DNA of 6,185 nucleotides from an uncultured Ruminococcus sp. (GCA_947178195.1 CAMWXM010000172.1:1-6185), one strand, 5' to 3'. Numbered from the stretch's first letter, positions 1-5,615 are shown. Notes: generated by a model not told the origin, from the letters alone. Translations and numbers: made by a program.

Positions 1-8
1 CTGAAAAA

Positions 9-308
9 ATGGAACACATAGTACAATTTGGAATTAGCATTGATGATAAATTTATTGCTGATACAATCAAGGAAAAGGCTGAAAAACAGATAACAGATCA
101 GCTGTATAATGATGTCAAAAAAGTGATTTTTGAATATGATCGTTTTCGTGGCACAAACATGCCGTCAGAATTTGTTAAAGTAAAAATCAATGCGTTTCTT
201 GAAAATAACCGTGACCAAATTATTGAAACGGCGGCTAACTATCTTGCTGAAAGACTTGTAAGAACCAAGAAAGGCAAGGAAATATTAAATAGATATGATG
301 AAGGTTAA
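9..308 (+). CDS. Uncharacterised small phage-type protein (5' end uncertain)
   Basis: A 99-residue reading frame from an ATG at base 9 to a TAA. The same frame is open back to the window edge, and the eight bases before the ATG show no Shine-Dalgarno sequence, so this ATG may be internal and the gene may start outside the window. The product is charged and looks mostly helical (Lys/Glu-rich stretches around residues 20-45 and 60-95). I see no signal peptide, membrane segment, cysteine cluster or catalytic motif. It resembles in style the short unassigned proteins that open early operons of Firmicutes phages, but I cannot name a family or function. It sits upstream of the methyltransferase and recombination genes on the same strand. 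Confidence 0.65.
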   Translation: MEHIVQFGISIDDKFIADTIKEKAEKQITDQLYNDVKKVIFEYDRFRGTNMPSEFVKVKINAFLENNRDQIIETAANYLAERLVRTKKGKEILNRYDEG

Positions 309-332
309 ATTGAAAGGAATGCATTTGAAATA

Positions 333-438
333 ATGAAACAATCAGGAACAGATTATAAAAGCAATTATTACATCAATGCCTAATTTTGATAAGGATATTT
401 TTTAAGAGATCACCGGGATTGATGTTGATGAAGATTAA
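333..438 (+). pseudogene. Decayed small gene (one frameshift plus one in-frame stop)
   Basis: No intact frame crosses this interval, but a protein-like reading can be assembled. An ATG at 333 has GAAAGGAA (314-319 region) upstream and reads MKQSGT before leaving the useful frame. One base over, from 346, the reading is EQIIKAIITSMPNFDKDIF and then TAA at 403-405. The same frame goes on as EITGIDVDED to a second TAA at 436-438, right at the ribosome binding site of the next gene. Removing one base near 345-347 and restoring a sense codon at 403 would give a plausible protein of about 34 residues. The Shine-Dalgarno, the start and the well-placed final stop argue for a former gene. The short length means chance cannot be excluded. 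Confidence 0.4.
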
Positions 439-449
439 GGAGGAAAGTA

Positions 450-632
450 ATGAATCAAGTTAATGCAAGTTATAATCAGTGTTCTAAAAAAGTACATAAT
501 AATTCAAACCATAAAGGCGATATATTTAAGGAGTTCCAAGAAGACGCTTATAATAAGCGCTTAGTTGAAATATTAGAGTGCTATGCGAATATTAACAGAA
601 AGCAGGGTATTACTCGTGAACAGCTTATGTAA
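450..632 (+). CDS. Hypothetical 60-residue protein
   Basis: An ATG-started frame of 60 residues with a near-perfect AAGGAGG at 437-443, six bases before the start, so it is very likely translated. The first half is polar and Asn-rich, and the second half (about residues 27-50) looks like an amphipathic helix. There are two isolated cysteines (residues 11 and 44) but no metal-binding pattern, signal peptide or membrane span. I do not recognise a family. It directly follows the decayed small gene, whose final stop overlaps its ribosome binding site. After its stop comes a hairpin and then the first methyltransferase gene. A regulatory or accessory phage protein is possible but nothing in the sequence shows it. 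Confidence 0.6.
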   Translation: MNQVNASYNQCSKKVHNNSNHKGDIFKEFQEDAYNKRLVEILECYANINRKQGITREQLM

Positions 633-638
633 AAACAA

Positions 639-667
639 TGCCCCCGATGCAGCAACATCAAAGGGCA
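639..667 (+). promoter_or_regulatory. Two-stem intergenic hairpin before the methyltransferase gene
   Basis: TGCCC (639-643) pairs with GGGCA (663-667). Inside it, GATG (646-649) pairs with CATC (656-659) around a six-base loop. CC on one side and AAA on the other form a small internal loop between the stems. It lies seven bases after the stop at 630-632 and about 45 bases before the next start. The bases after it are A/T-rich but lack an immediate run of T, so it is a poor fit to a classical terminator. It may be an RNA stability, processing or leader element. The structure was found by eye and no folding energy was computed. Confidence 0.4.
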
Positions 668-713
668 CAAAAATATTATTTTAACACGTTTATAATAACA
701 TGAAAGGAGCAAA

Positions 714-1385
714 ATGTCAAGTATTATTGAATTAAATAAGCTGTACAACATTGATTGTATGGACTTAATGAAAGAAATACCGGATAAATATTTTGAATTG
801 GCAATTGTAGATCCTCCATATTTCAGCGGGCCGGAACGCCGTGGATTTTATGGACGAAAAATTAGTCCTATCGGCGTAAAGCGTACATATCATAAATCCG
901 ATAACTGGCAAGTGCCGAACGACGAATATTTTGAAGAATTATTCAGGGTATCTAAAAATCAAATTATTTGGGGATGTAATTATTTTGATTATCAATTCCC
1001 AACTTCCGGCCGCATTATCTGGGACAAATGCAACGGTAAGTCAAGTTTCAGCGATTGTGAAATAGCATACTGCAGTTTACACAACAGCGTAAGAATGATA
1101 CGTTATATGTGGAATGGTATGATGCAGGGTAAGTCAATCGAGGAAGGTCATATCGCACAAGGCAATAAAAAACTTAATGAAAAGCGCATACATCCAACTC
1201 AAAAGCCTGTATTACTGTATGAATGGCTATTATCAAAATATGCAAAACTTGGTGATAAAATACTTGATACACATGTAGGCAGTGCAAGTAGCTTGATAGC
1301 TTGTAGCAATCTCGGGTTTGATTTTGTGGGAACTGAAATTGACGAATACTATTATAATACCGCTTACGAACGGATGAATAAATAA
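714..1385 (+). CDS. Site-specific DNA methyltransferase, N6-adenine/N4-cytosine type (beta-class order)
   Basis: Predicted to transfer a methyl group from S-adenosylmethionine to an exocyclic amino group of adenine or cytosine in DNA. The catalytic DPPY motif is at residues 33-36. HPTQKP follows at 160-165, and the SAM-binding motif I region, DTHVGSASS, at 185-193. Having the catalytic motif before the SAM motif is the beta-class order seen in the N6_N4_Mtase family (PF01555). The motif I variant differs from the usual D-x-F-x-G-S-G but matches what I recall of phage-borne relatives. At 223 residues it is compact, with the target-recognition part presumably between about 60 and 150. AAAGGAG at 703-709 supports the ATG. 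No restriction endonuclease is nearby, so it is an orphan enzyme. The target base and site cannot be read from the sequence. Confidence 0.9.
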   Translation: MSSIIELNKLYNIDCMDLMKEIPDKYFELAIVDPPYFSGPERRGFYGRKISPIGVKRTYHKSDNWQVPNDEYFEELFRVSKNQIIWGCNYFDYQFPTSGRIIWDKCNGKSSFSDCEIAYCSLHNSVRMIRYMWNGMMQGKSIEEGHIAQGNKKLNEKRIHPTQKPVLLYEWLLSKYAKLGDKILDTHVGSASSLIACSNLGFDFVGTEIDEYYYNTAYERMNK

Positions 1386-1407
1386 AAATCAAGAGGTAAA
1401 TAAAAAA

Positions 1408-1836
1408 ATGAATAACGCATTAATGTTTTCCAGCGAGAAAGACAATTGGGAAACGCCGCAATATTTGTATGATGAATTAAATGAAAAATTTAATTTTACG
1501 CTTGATCCATGTGCTGATGAAAAGAATCATAAATGCGAATTGTATTATACCAAAGAACAAAATGGACTGTTACAGGATTGGCAGGGACATACTATATTTT
1601 GCAATCCGCCTTATGGGCGCAAATCTACGGCAGATTGGATTAAAAAATGTTATGAAGAATCTTTAAAACCAAATACTACGATTGTTATGCTTATTCCTGC
1701 ACGAACGGATACAAAAGCATTTCACCAATATATATACCACAAGGCAATGATACATTTTTTGGAAGGGCGAATAAAATTTGTAGGCAGTAAAAACAGTGCG
1801 CCGTTTCCTTCAATGATTGTGGTTTGGGATAAATAA
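1408..1836 (+). CDS. Phage N6-adenine DNA methyltransferase (Dam-like, PF05869 type)
   Basis: A second SAM-dependent DNA methyltransferase of 142 residues, unrelated in layout to the one before it. The N-terminal part has WETP (14-17) and LDPCA (32-36), as in phage Dam-type enzymes that begin with W-x-T-P and the D-P-C/A element. The catalytic NPPYG is at 66-70, and the C-terminal part carries GRIKF (about 119-123) and a final hydrophobic strand. This architecture fits the phage N-6-adenine-methyltransferase family, whose members are short solitary proteins. AGAGG at 1392-1396 precedes the ATG at a longish spacing. The gene starts 22 bases after the first methyltransferase ends, so the two are probably co-transcribed. 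A likely role is protecting phage DNA from host restriction; this is inference. The recognition sequence is unknown. Confidence 0.9.
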   Translation: MNNALMFSSEKDNWETPQYLYDELNEKFNFTLDPCADEKNHKCELYYTKEQNGLLQDWQGHTIFCNPPYGRKSTADWIKKCYEESLKPNTTIVMLIPARTDTKAFHQYIYHKAMIHFLEGRIKFVGSKNSAPFPSMIVVWDK

Positions 1837-1854
1837 AATTTCAGGAGGATAAAA

Positions 1855-2019
1855 ATGAAAATAACAATTAAAAAATCGGAGCTTTACAAAAATGCCATTG
1901 AAACAGTGATAAAAAACTATAGCGATACTGACAATGCTTTTGAAGTACTTCGTCAGCTTTACAGTGATTACAGATTGGAAGAGTCTTCAGAAGCCAGAGA
2001 GGAAGAAAACAATGGATAG
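1855..2019 (+). CDS. Hypothetical 54-residue acidic-tailed protein
   Basis: A short frame from ATG at 1855 to TAG at 2017-2019, with a perfect AGGAGG at 1843-1848 six bases upstream, which is the main reason to call it. The protein begins MKITIKKSEL and continues with helix-like sequence. Its last 15 residues are rich in Glu (EESSEAREEE) and probably disordered. No cysteines, membrane segment or known motif are visible and I do not recognise it. It lies 18 bases after the second methyltransferase and overlaps the next small gene by eight bases. The gene fills what would otherwise be an unexplained gap. A longer reverse-strand frame covers the same bases but lacks support. Confidence 0.7.
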   Translation: MKITIKKSELYKNAIETVIKNYSDTDNAFEVLRQLYSDYRLEESSEAREEENNG

Positions 2020-2143
2020 TTGTATGTATGATCCTTTTGATCAGTGTTTTCATGACTGCCCCAAATGCCCTCAAAAGTACAAGCCCGAACCTGACGAGAA
2101 TTATCAAAGAGATTATGAAAGGGAGGATAAGTATTATGAATGA
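2012..2143 (+). CDS. Cys-rich 43-residue protein
   Basis: A tiny gene from ATG at 2012 to TGA at 2141-2143. The frame is open further upstream to an ATG at 1934, but that would lie deep inside the previous gene and has no ribosome binding site. The ATG at 2012 follows GAGAGGAAG (about 1997-2005) and overlaps the previous stop by eight bases, like other junctions here. The product has four cysteines within its first 19 residues (C4, C12, C16, C19; C-x3-C-x2-C at the end) and a His at 14, then a charged Tyr/Asp/Glu tail. A small metal-binding knuckle is possible but unproven. No family recognised. Its stop overlaps the start of the RecT-like gene, which suggests translational coupling. Confidence 0.6.
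   Translation: MDSCMYDPFDQCFHDCPKCPQKYKPEPDENYQRDYEREDKYYE
2121..2126 (+). promoter_or_regulatory. Ribosome binding site fixing the RecT-like start
   Basis: GGGAGG, within AAAGGGAGG, ends nine bases before the ATG at 2136. The ATG at 2028, which would give a 36-residue longer protein, has no such site and lies inside the Cys-rich gene in another frame. The site therefore selects 2136. Confidence 0.75.
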
Positions 2144-2750
2144 AAATAACTTACCTGTTGAAAAAGATGAACAATCAGAAACAGGCATACAGCAACATAG
2201 TACTATAGGATTTATAGACAATTTCAGGGAATATTATAAAATCGCTACCGTATATGCAAAATCTTCATTAGTACCATCAGCTTACAAAGATAAACCCGGT
2301 GATTGTGCTATTGCCATAAATATGGCTGAAAGAATGGGAATAGACCCTATAATGGTAATGCAGTCACTTTATGTAGTAAAGGGAAAACCTTCATGGAGTG
2401 GACAGGCTTGCATGAGTTTCATAAGAGCCAAATATACAGAGGTCAATCCGGTATATACAGGAGTTAAAGGAACAAATGACAGAGGCTGTTACATAAAAGC
2501 AATTACGAAAAACGGAGAAGTTATTGAGGGTACAGAAGTTACTATTAAAATGGCAACAGCAGAAGGATGGCTAAGTAATCCAAAGTGGAAAAATATGCCT
2601 GATCAGATGCTTGCCTATCGTGCCGCAGCGTTTTTTGCAAGAATTTATTGTCCTGAGGTTTTGATGGGAGTATCTGTTGAGGGAGAAATTGAAGACAGCG
2701 GCAACAAAATCGAACAAGCTCCTGATCCGTTAGGAGGAAAAAATGAATAA
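2136..2750 (+). CDS. Putative RecT-like single-strand annealing protein
   Basis: A 204-residue protein that I take to be a phage recombination protein that anneals complementary single strands, working with the nuclease encoded next. The conserved-looking core is GDCAIAINMAERMGIDP (55-71), then a predicted strand LYVVKGKPSWSG (78-89). A C-terminal block at 151-180 contains MPDQML, YRAAAFFARIYCPE and LMGV. I recall these blocks from phage proteins often labelled RecT-like, but they are not the classical E. coli RecT signature, so the assignment leans on gene order: nuclease directly downstream, with SSB and RusA nearby. The N-terminal 20 residues look disordered. The start at 2136 is chosen from its ribosome binding site and eight-base overlap with the upstream stop. 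Alternative: another DNA-binding recombination mediator. Confidence 0.6.
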   Translation: MNENNLPVEKDEQSETGIQQHSTIGFIDNFREYYKIATVYAKSSLVPSAYKDKPGDCAIAINMAERMGIDPIMVMQSLYVVKGKPSWSGQACMSFIRAKYTEVNPVYTGVKGTNDRGCYIKAITKNGEVIEGTEVTIKMATAEGWLSNPKWKNMPDQMLAYRAAAFFARIYCPEVLMGVSVEGEIEDSGNKIEQAPDPLGGKNE

Positions 2751-3534
2751 TATCACTTCTGAAAATTACTTTTCATCGGAAAATAATTTAAAATATATGG
2801 GGTCTTCTCAGTTCAAAGCTTTTCAGAAGTGTGAAGCTGCTGCGTTAGCTGAGATAAATGAAGAATATGTCCGTCCGATGTCTGATGCACTTTTGATAGG
2901 CTCTTTTGTAGATGCGTATTTTGAAGGTACACTTGATAGTTTCAAAGAAAATCATCCTGAAGTGTTTACACAGAAAGGAACACTAAAAAGTCAATATCAG
3001 CATGCTGAATATATAATACAAAGAGTCGAGCGTGATCCAAAATTCATGCTGTACATGAGCGGTGAAAAGCAGAAGATTTTTACCGGAAAAATTTCAGGAG
3101 TTCCATTTAAAATCAAGGTCGACAGTTATCATCCGGAATGCATAGTTGACCTTAAATGTATAAAGGATTTTAAAAGCAAATGGAATGATTCAAAGGGTAT
3201 CAAAGAGAACTTTGCATTTTATTGGGGATATCATATTCAGGGGGCAATATACAGAGAAATAGTACGCCAAAATACCGGAAATACGCTGAATTTTCTTCTT
3301 GCAGCAGTAACTAAAGAAAAGCCAGAACCTGATTTTGATTTGATAAATGTTGATGAAAATATACTTGATGAAGCTCTTGACGAAGTTAAGAGTCTTGCAC
3401 CAAGATTTCAAAAAATTAAAAATGGAGAAATTATTCCGCAAAGATGTGGAAAATGCCCATGGTGCCGTCGTACAAAAGTTTTAAGCAAGACTGTTAATTT
3501 ATCGGATTTGTGTGAGGTGTATGAAGTTGAGTAG
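2743..3534 (+). CDS. PD-(D/E)XK nuclease, DUF3799-like, with Cys cluster (RecE/Cas4-like exonuclease)
   Basis: Likely the exonuclease that resects DNA ends for the annealing protein encoded just upstream. Residues fit the RecB-like PD-(D/E)XK fold: G53-S-F-V-D57 in the first helix region, D127 in KIKVDSY, D136-L-K138 as the D-x-K catalytic pair, and Q166-G-A-I-Y170 as the Q-x3-Y motif typical of this group. Near the C terminus is C235-x2-C238-x2-C241, and another cysteine, C30, lies in the first helix. This placement recalls the iron-sulfur cluster of Cas4 and AddB, though the spacing differs. At 263 residues the length is normal for phage DUF3799 proteins. The start overlaps the upstream stop by eight bases, with TTAGGAGG just before it, which supports coupled expression as a nuclease/annealing pair. 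Confidence 0.8.
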   Translation: MNNITSENYFSSENNLKYMGSSQFKAFQKCEAAALAEINEEYVRPMSDALLIGSFVDAYFEGTLDSFKENHPEVFTQKGTLKSQYQHAEYIIQRVERDPKFMLYMSGEKQKIFTGKISGVPFKIKVDSYHPECIVDLKCIKDFKSKWNDSKGIKENFAFYWGYHIQGAIYREIVRQNTGNTLNFLLAAVTKEKPEPDFDLINVDENILDEALDEVKSLAPRFQKIKNGEIIPQRCGKCPWCRRTKVLSKTVNLSDLCEVYEVE

Positions 3535-4081
3535 TGTTGCTGGAAAAAAGGAATTCATAAAAAAAGTCAATATCATCATAGATACCAGAGAGCAGAAAAA
3601 TAATCATATTATTACTGAATTGGATAGGTTCGGAGTAATGCATGAATCAAAAAAGCTTGATTATGGAGATTACAGTTTTCAGATTGATGGCAAGGATTTC
3701 AGTAATATTTGTGTTATTGAACGTAAGGCAAATGTTAATGAGGTTTATGGTAATATTTCTTTTGACCGTGAACGAATTGAAAAGGAGCTTGATACCGCTT
3801 CAAAAAATGCTAATCAATTGACGTTTCTAATTGAAAATGTAAGCGATTGGGAGGCTCTTAAAAAATTTTCACTGACGGATACCGAAATGAAAAATAATAA
3901 CAGAAAAGTGAAAAATATCGGAGAAACATGCTACAGTACATTGCAGGCATGGAGATGCGGAAACCGATACAATTTTACAGTAGAATTTGTACCGGATATC
4001 ACAAAAACAGCCGCTAAAATTCTCGAAATTTTTTACTGGTATTTTCATAACTACAAAAAACTTACGGCGGTTAGAAAATGA
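3521..4081 (+). CDS. ERCC4-type (XPF-like) nuclease
   Basis: A 186-residue single-domain nuclease related to the XPF/Mus81 catalytic domain. Visible motifs are IIIDTREQ (18-25), LDYGDY (46-51) and VIERKANVNE (65-74), which together match the ERCC4 pattern GD-x(n)-ERK-x3-D, except that the last Asp is Asn73. The downstream FDRERIEKEL and LTFLIEN segments also fit this family. It probably cuts branched or flapped DNA during phage recombination or replication; the substrate is not shown by the sequence. ATG 3521 is chosen over the in-frame GTG at 3512: GAGG at 3514-3517 lies before it, although the spacing is short. It overlaps the upstream nuclease gene by 14 bases, and its TGA overlaps the next ATG by four. 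Confidence 0.85.
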   Translation: MKLSSVAGKKEFIKKVNIIIDTREQKNNHIITELDRFGVMHESKKLDYGDYSFQIDGKDFSNICVIERKANVNEVYGNISFDRERIEKELDTASKNANQLTFLIENVSDWEALKKFSLTDTEMKNNNRKVKNIGETCYSTLQAWRCGNRYNFTVEFVPDITKTAAKILEIFYWYFHNYKKLTAVRK

Positions 4082-4266
4082 AAAATTCCATATATGCTCC
4101 CGAGAACAAATACGGATATAAAATCAGCATAAATCATCCGAAAATAAGACCGCTTTATGAAGCATATAAAAAGAAAATCGGCGCAATTATACTTTCGGAT
4201 GATGAACGTTTTGAGTTTGAAAGGATAATCTTTAAGATGATAGAAAGGAGGAAAAAAGGTGCTTAA
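4078..4266 (+). CDS. Small conserved-looking phage protein of unknown function
   Basis: A 62-residue basic protein starting in an ATGA overlap with the ERCC4-nuclease stop, so probably made by translational coupling; there is no separate strong ribosome binding site. Its features are an INHPKIRPLYEAYKKK segment (about 18-33) and LSDDERFEFERII (about 39-51). A Pro-Leu-Tyr-x3-Lys element followed by Ser-Asp-x-Glu-Arg-x-Glu-Phe-Glu is one I recall from small unassigned proteins in Clostridia prophages, but I know of no function. No cysteines, signal peptide or membrane span. The last codons carry the AAAGGAGG that serves the SSB gene, which begins eight bases before this gene ends. Being between two DNA-processing genes hints at a role in replication or recombination, by position only. 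Confidence 0.7.
   Translation: MKNSIYAPENKYGYKISINHPKIRPLYEAYKKKIGAIILSDDERFEFERIIFKMIERRKKGA
4246..4251 (+). promoter_or_regulatory. Ribosome binding site for the GTG start of ssb
   Basis: AGGAGG lies seven bases before GTG at 4259. It supports the non-ATG start, and the resulting N terminus, MLNKVILMGRLTADPE, is exactly that of an SSB. Confidence 0.85.
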
Positions 4267-4744
4267 CAAAGTAATATTAATGGGGCGGCTTACTGCCGAT
4301 CCTGAATTGAGACAAACTCAATCAGGCATTGCATGGTGTAGTTTTATGATAGCTGTAAACAGGCAATATAAAAATAACAACGGCGAAAATCAAGCCGATT
4401 TTATCAAAATCCAAGCATGGCGGCAAGCTGCTGAATTTATCAGCAAATATTTTTCAAAAGGCAAAATGATTATTGTTGAAGGCGAACTGCAAAATAATAA
4501 TTACGAAAGTAACGGCGTTAAACATTATAGTTATGTTGTTAAAGCTGATAATGTTTACTTTGGTGAAAGCAAGAGCGCATCAAATGGAACTGAAACAGAT
4601 AACGGAGGAAATGTTCAACAGCCTGTGCAGCCTTCACCTAAATCATCGCCAACGCCTCAGGCACAGCCTGTTGATGATTCAATTCAGCTTGGTGATTTAG
4701 GTGATTTTGAAGAAATTTTAAGTGACGGAGAAGTACCGTTTTAA
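4259..4744 (+). CDS. ssb: Single-stranded DNA-binding protein
   Basis: A 161-residue SSB that binds and protects single-stranded DNA at the phage fork and during recombination, presumably as a homotetramer. The OB-fold spans about residues 1-104: it opens with LNKVILMGRLTADPELR, has FIKIQAWRQAAEF with W54 and F60 (the stacking aromatics of bacterial SSBs), and then IIVEGELQNNNYE. A flexible Gln/Pro/Ser-rich linker follows (about 116-140). The acidic tail ends SDGEVPF (155-161), the partner-docking tip seen as DDDIPF in E. coli, so recruitment of partner enzymes should be intact. Start is GTG with a strong AGGAGG. It overlaps the previous gene by eight bases and is followed by a hairpin before the replication gene. 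Phage rather than host origin is inferred from context. Confidence 0.97.
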   Translation: MLNKVILMGRLTADPELRQTQSGIAWCSFMIAVNRQYKNNNGENQADFIKIQAWRQAAEFISKYFSKGKMIIVEGELQNNNYESNGVKHYSYVVKADNVYFGESKSASNGTETDNGGNVQQPVQPSPKSSPTPQAQPVDDSIQLGDLGDFEEILSDGEVPF

Positions 4745-4759
4745 AAAATAATAAATTAT

Positions 4760-4786
4760 GCCTTGCCGGAGAAATTTCGGCAGGGC
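4760..4786 (+). promoter_or_regulatory. Strong hairpin between ssb and the replication gene
   Basis: GCCTTGCCG (4760-4768) pairs with CGGCAGGGC (4778-4786): nine pairs including one T-G wobble, with the loop able to extend by A-T and G-T pairs. It lies 16 bases after the ssb stop and ends about seven bases before the ribosome binding site of the replication gene. No T-run follows; the next bases are TATAAAAG. An intrinsic terminator is therefore unlikely. A leader structure, processing site or transcript-stability element fits better. Folding was judged by eye only. Confidence 0.5.
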
Positions 4787-4792
4787 TATAAA

Positions 4793-4801
4793 AGAAGGTG
4801 G
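4793..4801 (+). promoter_or_regulatory. Ribosome binding site for the TTG start of the replication gene
   Basis: AGAAGGTGG precedes TTG at 4806 with four to seven bases of spacing, depending on which G-rich part pairs. The alternative ATG at 4758 has only A/T-rich sequence upstream and sits at the foot of the hairpin, so TTG is preferred. Confidence 0.6.
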
Positions 4802-4805
4802 TAGG

Positions 4806-5615
4806 TTGGCAAACAGAAGAATGTTTAGTCTTGATATTGTCAATAGTGACGCTTTTCTTGATATGCCTGTATCAGCGCAGAATCTTTACTTTCACTTAGT
4901 AATGAGGGCAGATGACGACGGATTTATATGCAACCCCAATTCGATAAAAAGAATTGCAAGTGCTTCTGATGATGACATTCAGCTTCTTATAACTCGCCGT
5001 TTTCTGATTTCATTTGATAATGGCATTGTTGTTATAAAGCATTGGAAAATGCAGAATACAATAAAAAAAGATAGATACAAGCCAACTGTTTATATCAGAG
5101 AATATGAAAAGCTCGCAGTAAAAGAAAATGGTTCTTATACTGAAAAAAACAGGCTTGATTCCAAAATGGAAACATCATGTATACAAACTGGCTCTCAAAT
5201 GGAAACACAGTATAGGTTAGGTAAGGATAGTATAGATTATATTCCCCCTATAGTCCCCCAAGGGGACAAGCCTGAGCCTGAAACAGACTCTTTCAGTAAA
5301 TCATTTGATGATTTTTGGAAAGCGTATCCGAAGAAGGTTTCAAAGTCTAACGCATTAAAAGCATGGAATAAGCTTAAACCAAACGACGATTTAGTCAGGG
5401 AAATCCTTTCTGCTTTGGAGAAGCAAAAACAATCTTCTCAGTGGCAAAAGGACAATGGACGGTTTATTTCATATCCTGCAAAGTGGCTTAACGAAAGGCG
5501 TTGGGAAGATGAAGAGTGTGTTATTGAACATAAACAGTCAGAAAATGATTACAGCTTTAACCTTGATGAATACAAGGAGCTTGTAAATGATTTTGGAGAT
5601 GAGAAAAGTGGATAG
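4806..5615 (+). CDS. Phage replication protein (replisome organiser / DnaD-like)
   Basis: A 269-residue protein from a TTG start, expected to recognise the phage origin and help load the host replicative helicase. The N terminus, MANRRMFSLDIVNSDAF, followed by MPVSAQNLYFHLVMRADDDG (20-39), is the winged-helix start typical of Firmicutes phage replisome organisers. Residues about 110-166 form a polar linker. A C-terminal module (about 167-237) has FDDFWKAYPKK, AWNKLKP, ALEKQK, QWQKDNGRFI and WLNERRWEDE, a block I recall from many phage DnaD/DnaT-like proteins. An ATG at 4758 would add 16 residues unlike the family and lacks a ribosome binding site. No helicase loader or DnaB-like gene follows inside the window. 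The linker DNA carries repeats and a hairpin that could be the origin. Confidence 0.85.
   Translation: MANRRMFSLDIVNSDAFLDMPVSAQNLYFHLVMRADDDGFICNPNSIKRIASASDDDIQLLITRRFLISFDNGIVVIKHWKMQNTIKKDRYKPTVYIREYEKLAVKENGSYTEKNRLDSKMETSCIQTGSQMETQYRLGKDSIDYIPPIVPQGDKPEPETDSFSKSFDDFWKAYPKKVSKSNALKAWNKLKPNDDLVREILSALEKQKQSSQWQKDNGRFISYPAKWLNERRWEDEECVIEHKQSENDYSFNLDEYKELVNDFGDEKSG
5164..5207 (+). repeat. 11-base direct repeat pair inside the replication gene
   Basis: AAATGGAAACA occurs at 5164-5174 and again at 5197-5207, a period of 33 bases. Both copies read in the same frame and give Met-Glu-Thr. Shorter AGTATAG copies follow at 5209-5215 and 5229-5235. Repeats inside an initiator gene can be origin iterons, but two copies is few. 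Confidence 0.45.
5253..5267 (+). other. C/G hairpin in the linker of the replication gene
   Basis: GTCCCC (5253-5258) and GGGGAC (5262-5267) form a perfect six-pair stem with a CAA triloop. This stands out in an AT-rich gene. It codes for Val-Pro-Gln-Gly-Asp in the region joining the two domains. It could be part of an origin or simply reflect a Pro/Gly-rich linker. Confidence 0.45.

Noticed and set aside
691..696. TATAAT before the methyltransferase start as a -10 promoter box
   Set aside because: At 17 bases upstream the sequence is CAAAAA-like, with no -35 box and no extended -10. A chance match is likely in such AT-rich DNA.
1174..1392. A - strand open frame within the first methyltransferase (similar ones at 3190-3441 and 4051-4269)
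   Set aside because: They lie antisense to clear genes, with no recognisable protein features and no supporting start signals.
2028..2135. An upstream extension of the RecT-like protein from ATG 2028
   Set aside because: No ribosome binding site; it overlaps the Cys-rich gene. ATG 2136 has GGGAGG at good spacing and the usual eight-base overlap.
1868..2221. A 117-residue open frame on the - strand
   Set aside because: It overlaps three + strand genes that have ribosome binding sites. Its translation is a low-complexity Leu/Ile/Phe/Cys-rich sequence typical of the reverse complement of AT-rich coding DNA.
2743..3534. Reading the Cas4-like nuclease as part of a CRISPR-Cas system
   Set aside because: There are no repeat-spacer units and no other cas genes in the window. 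The context is a phage recombination operon.
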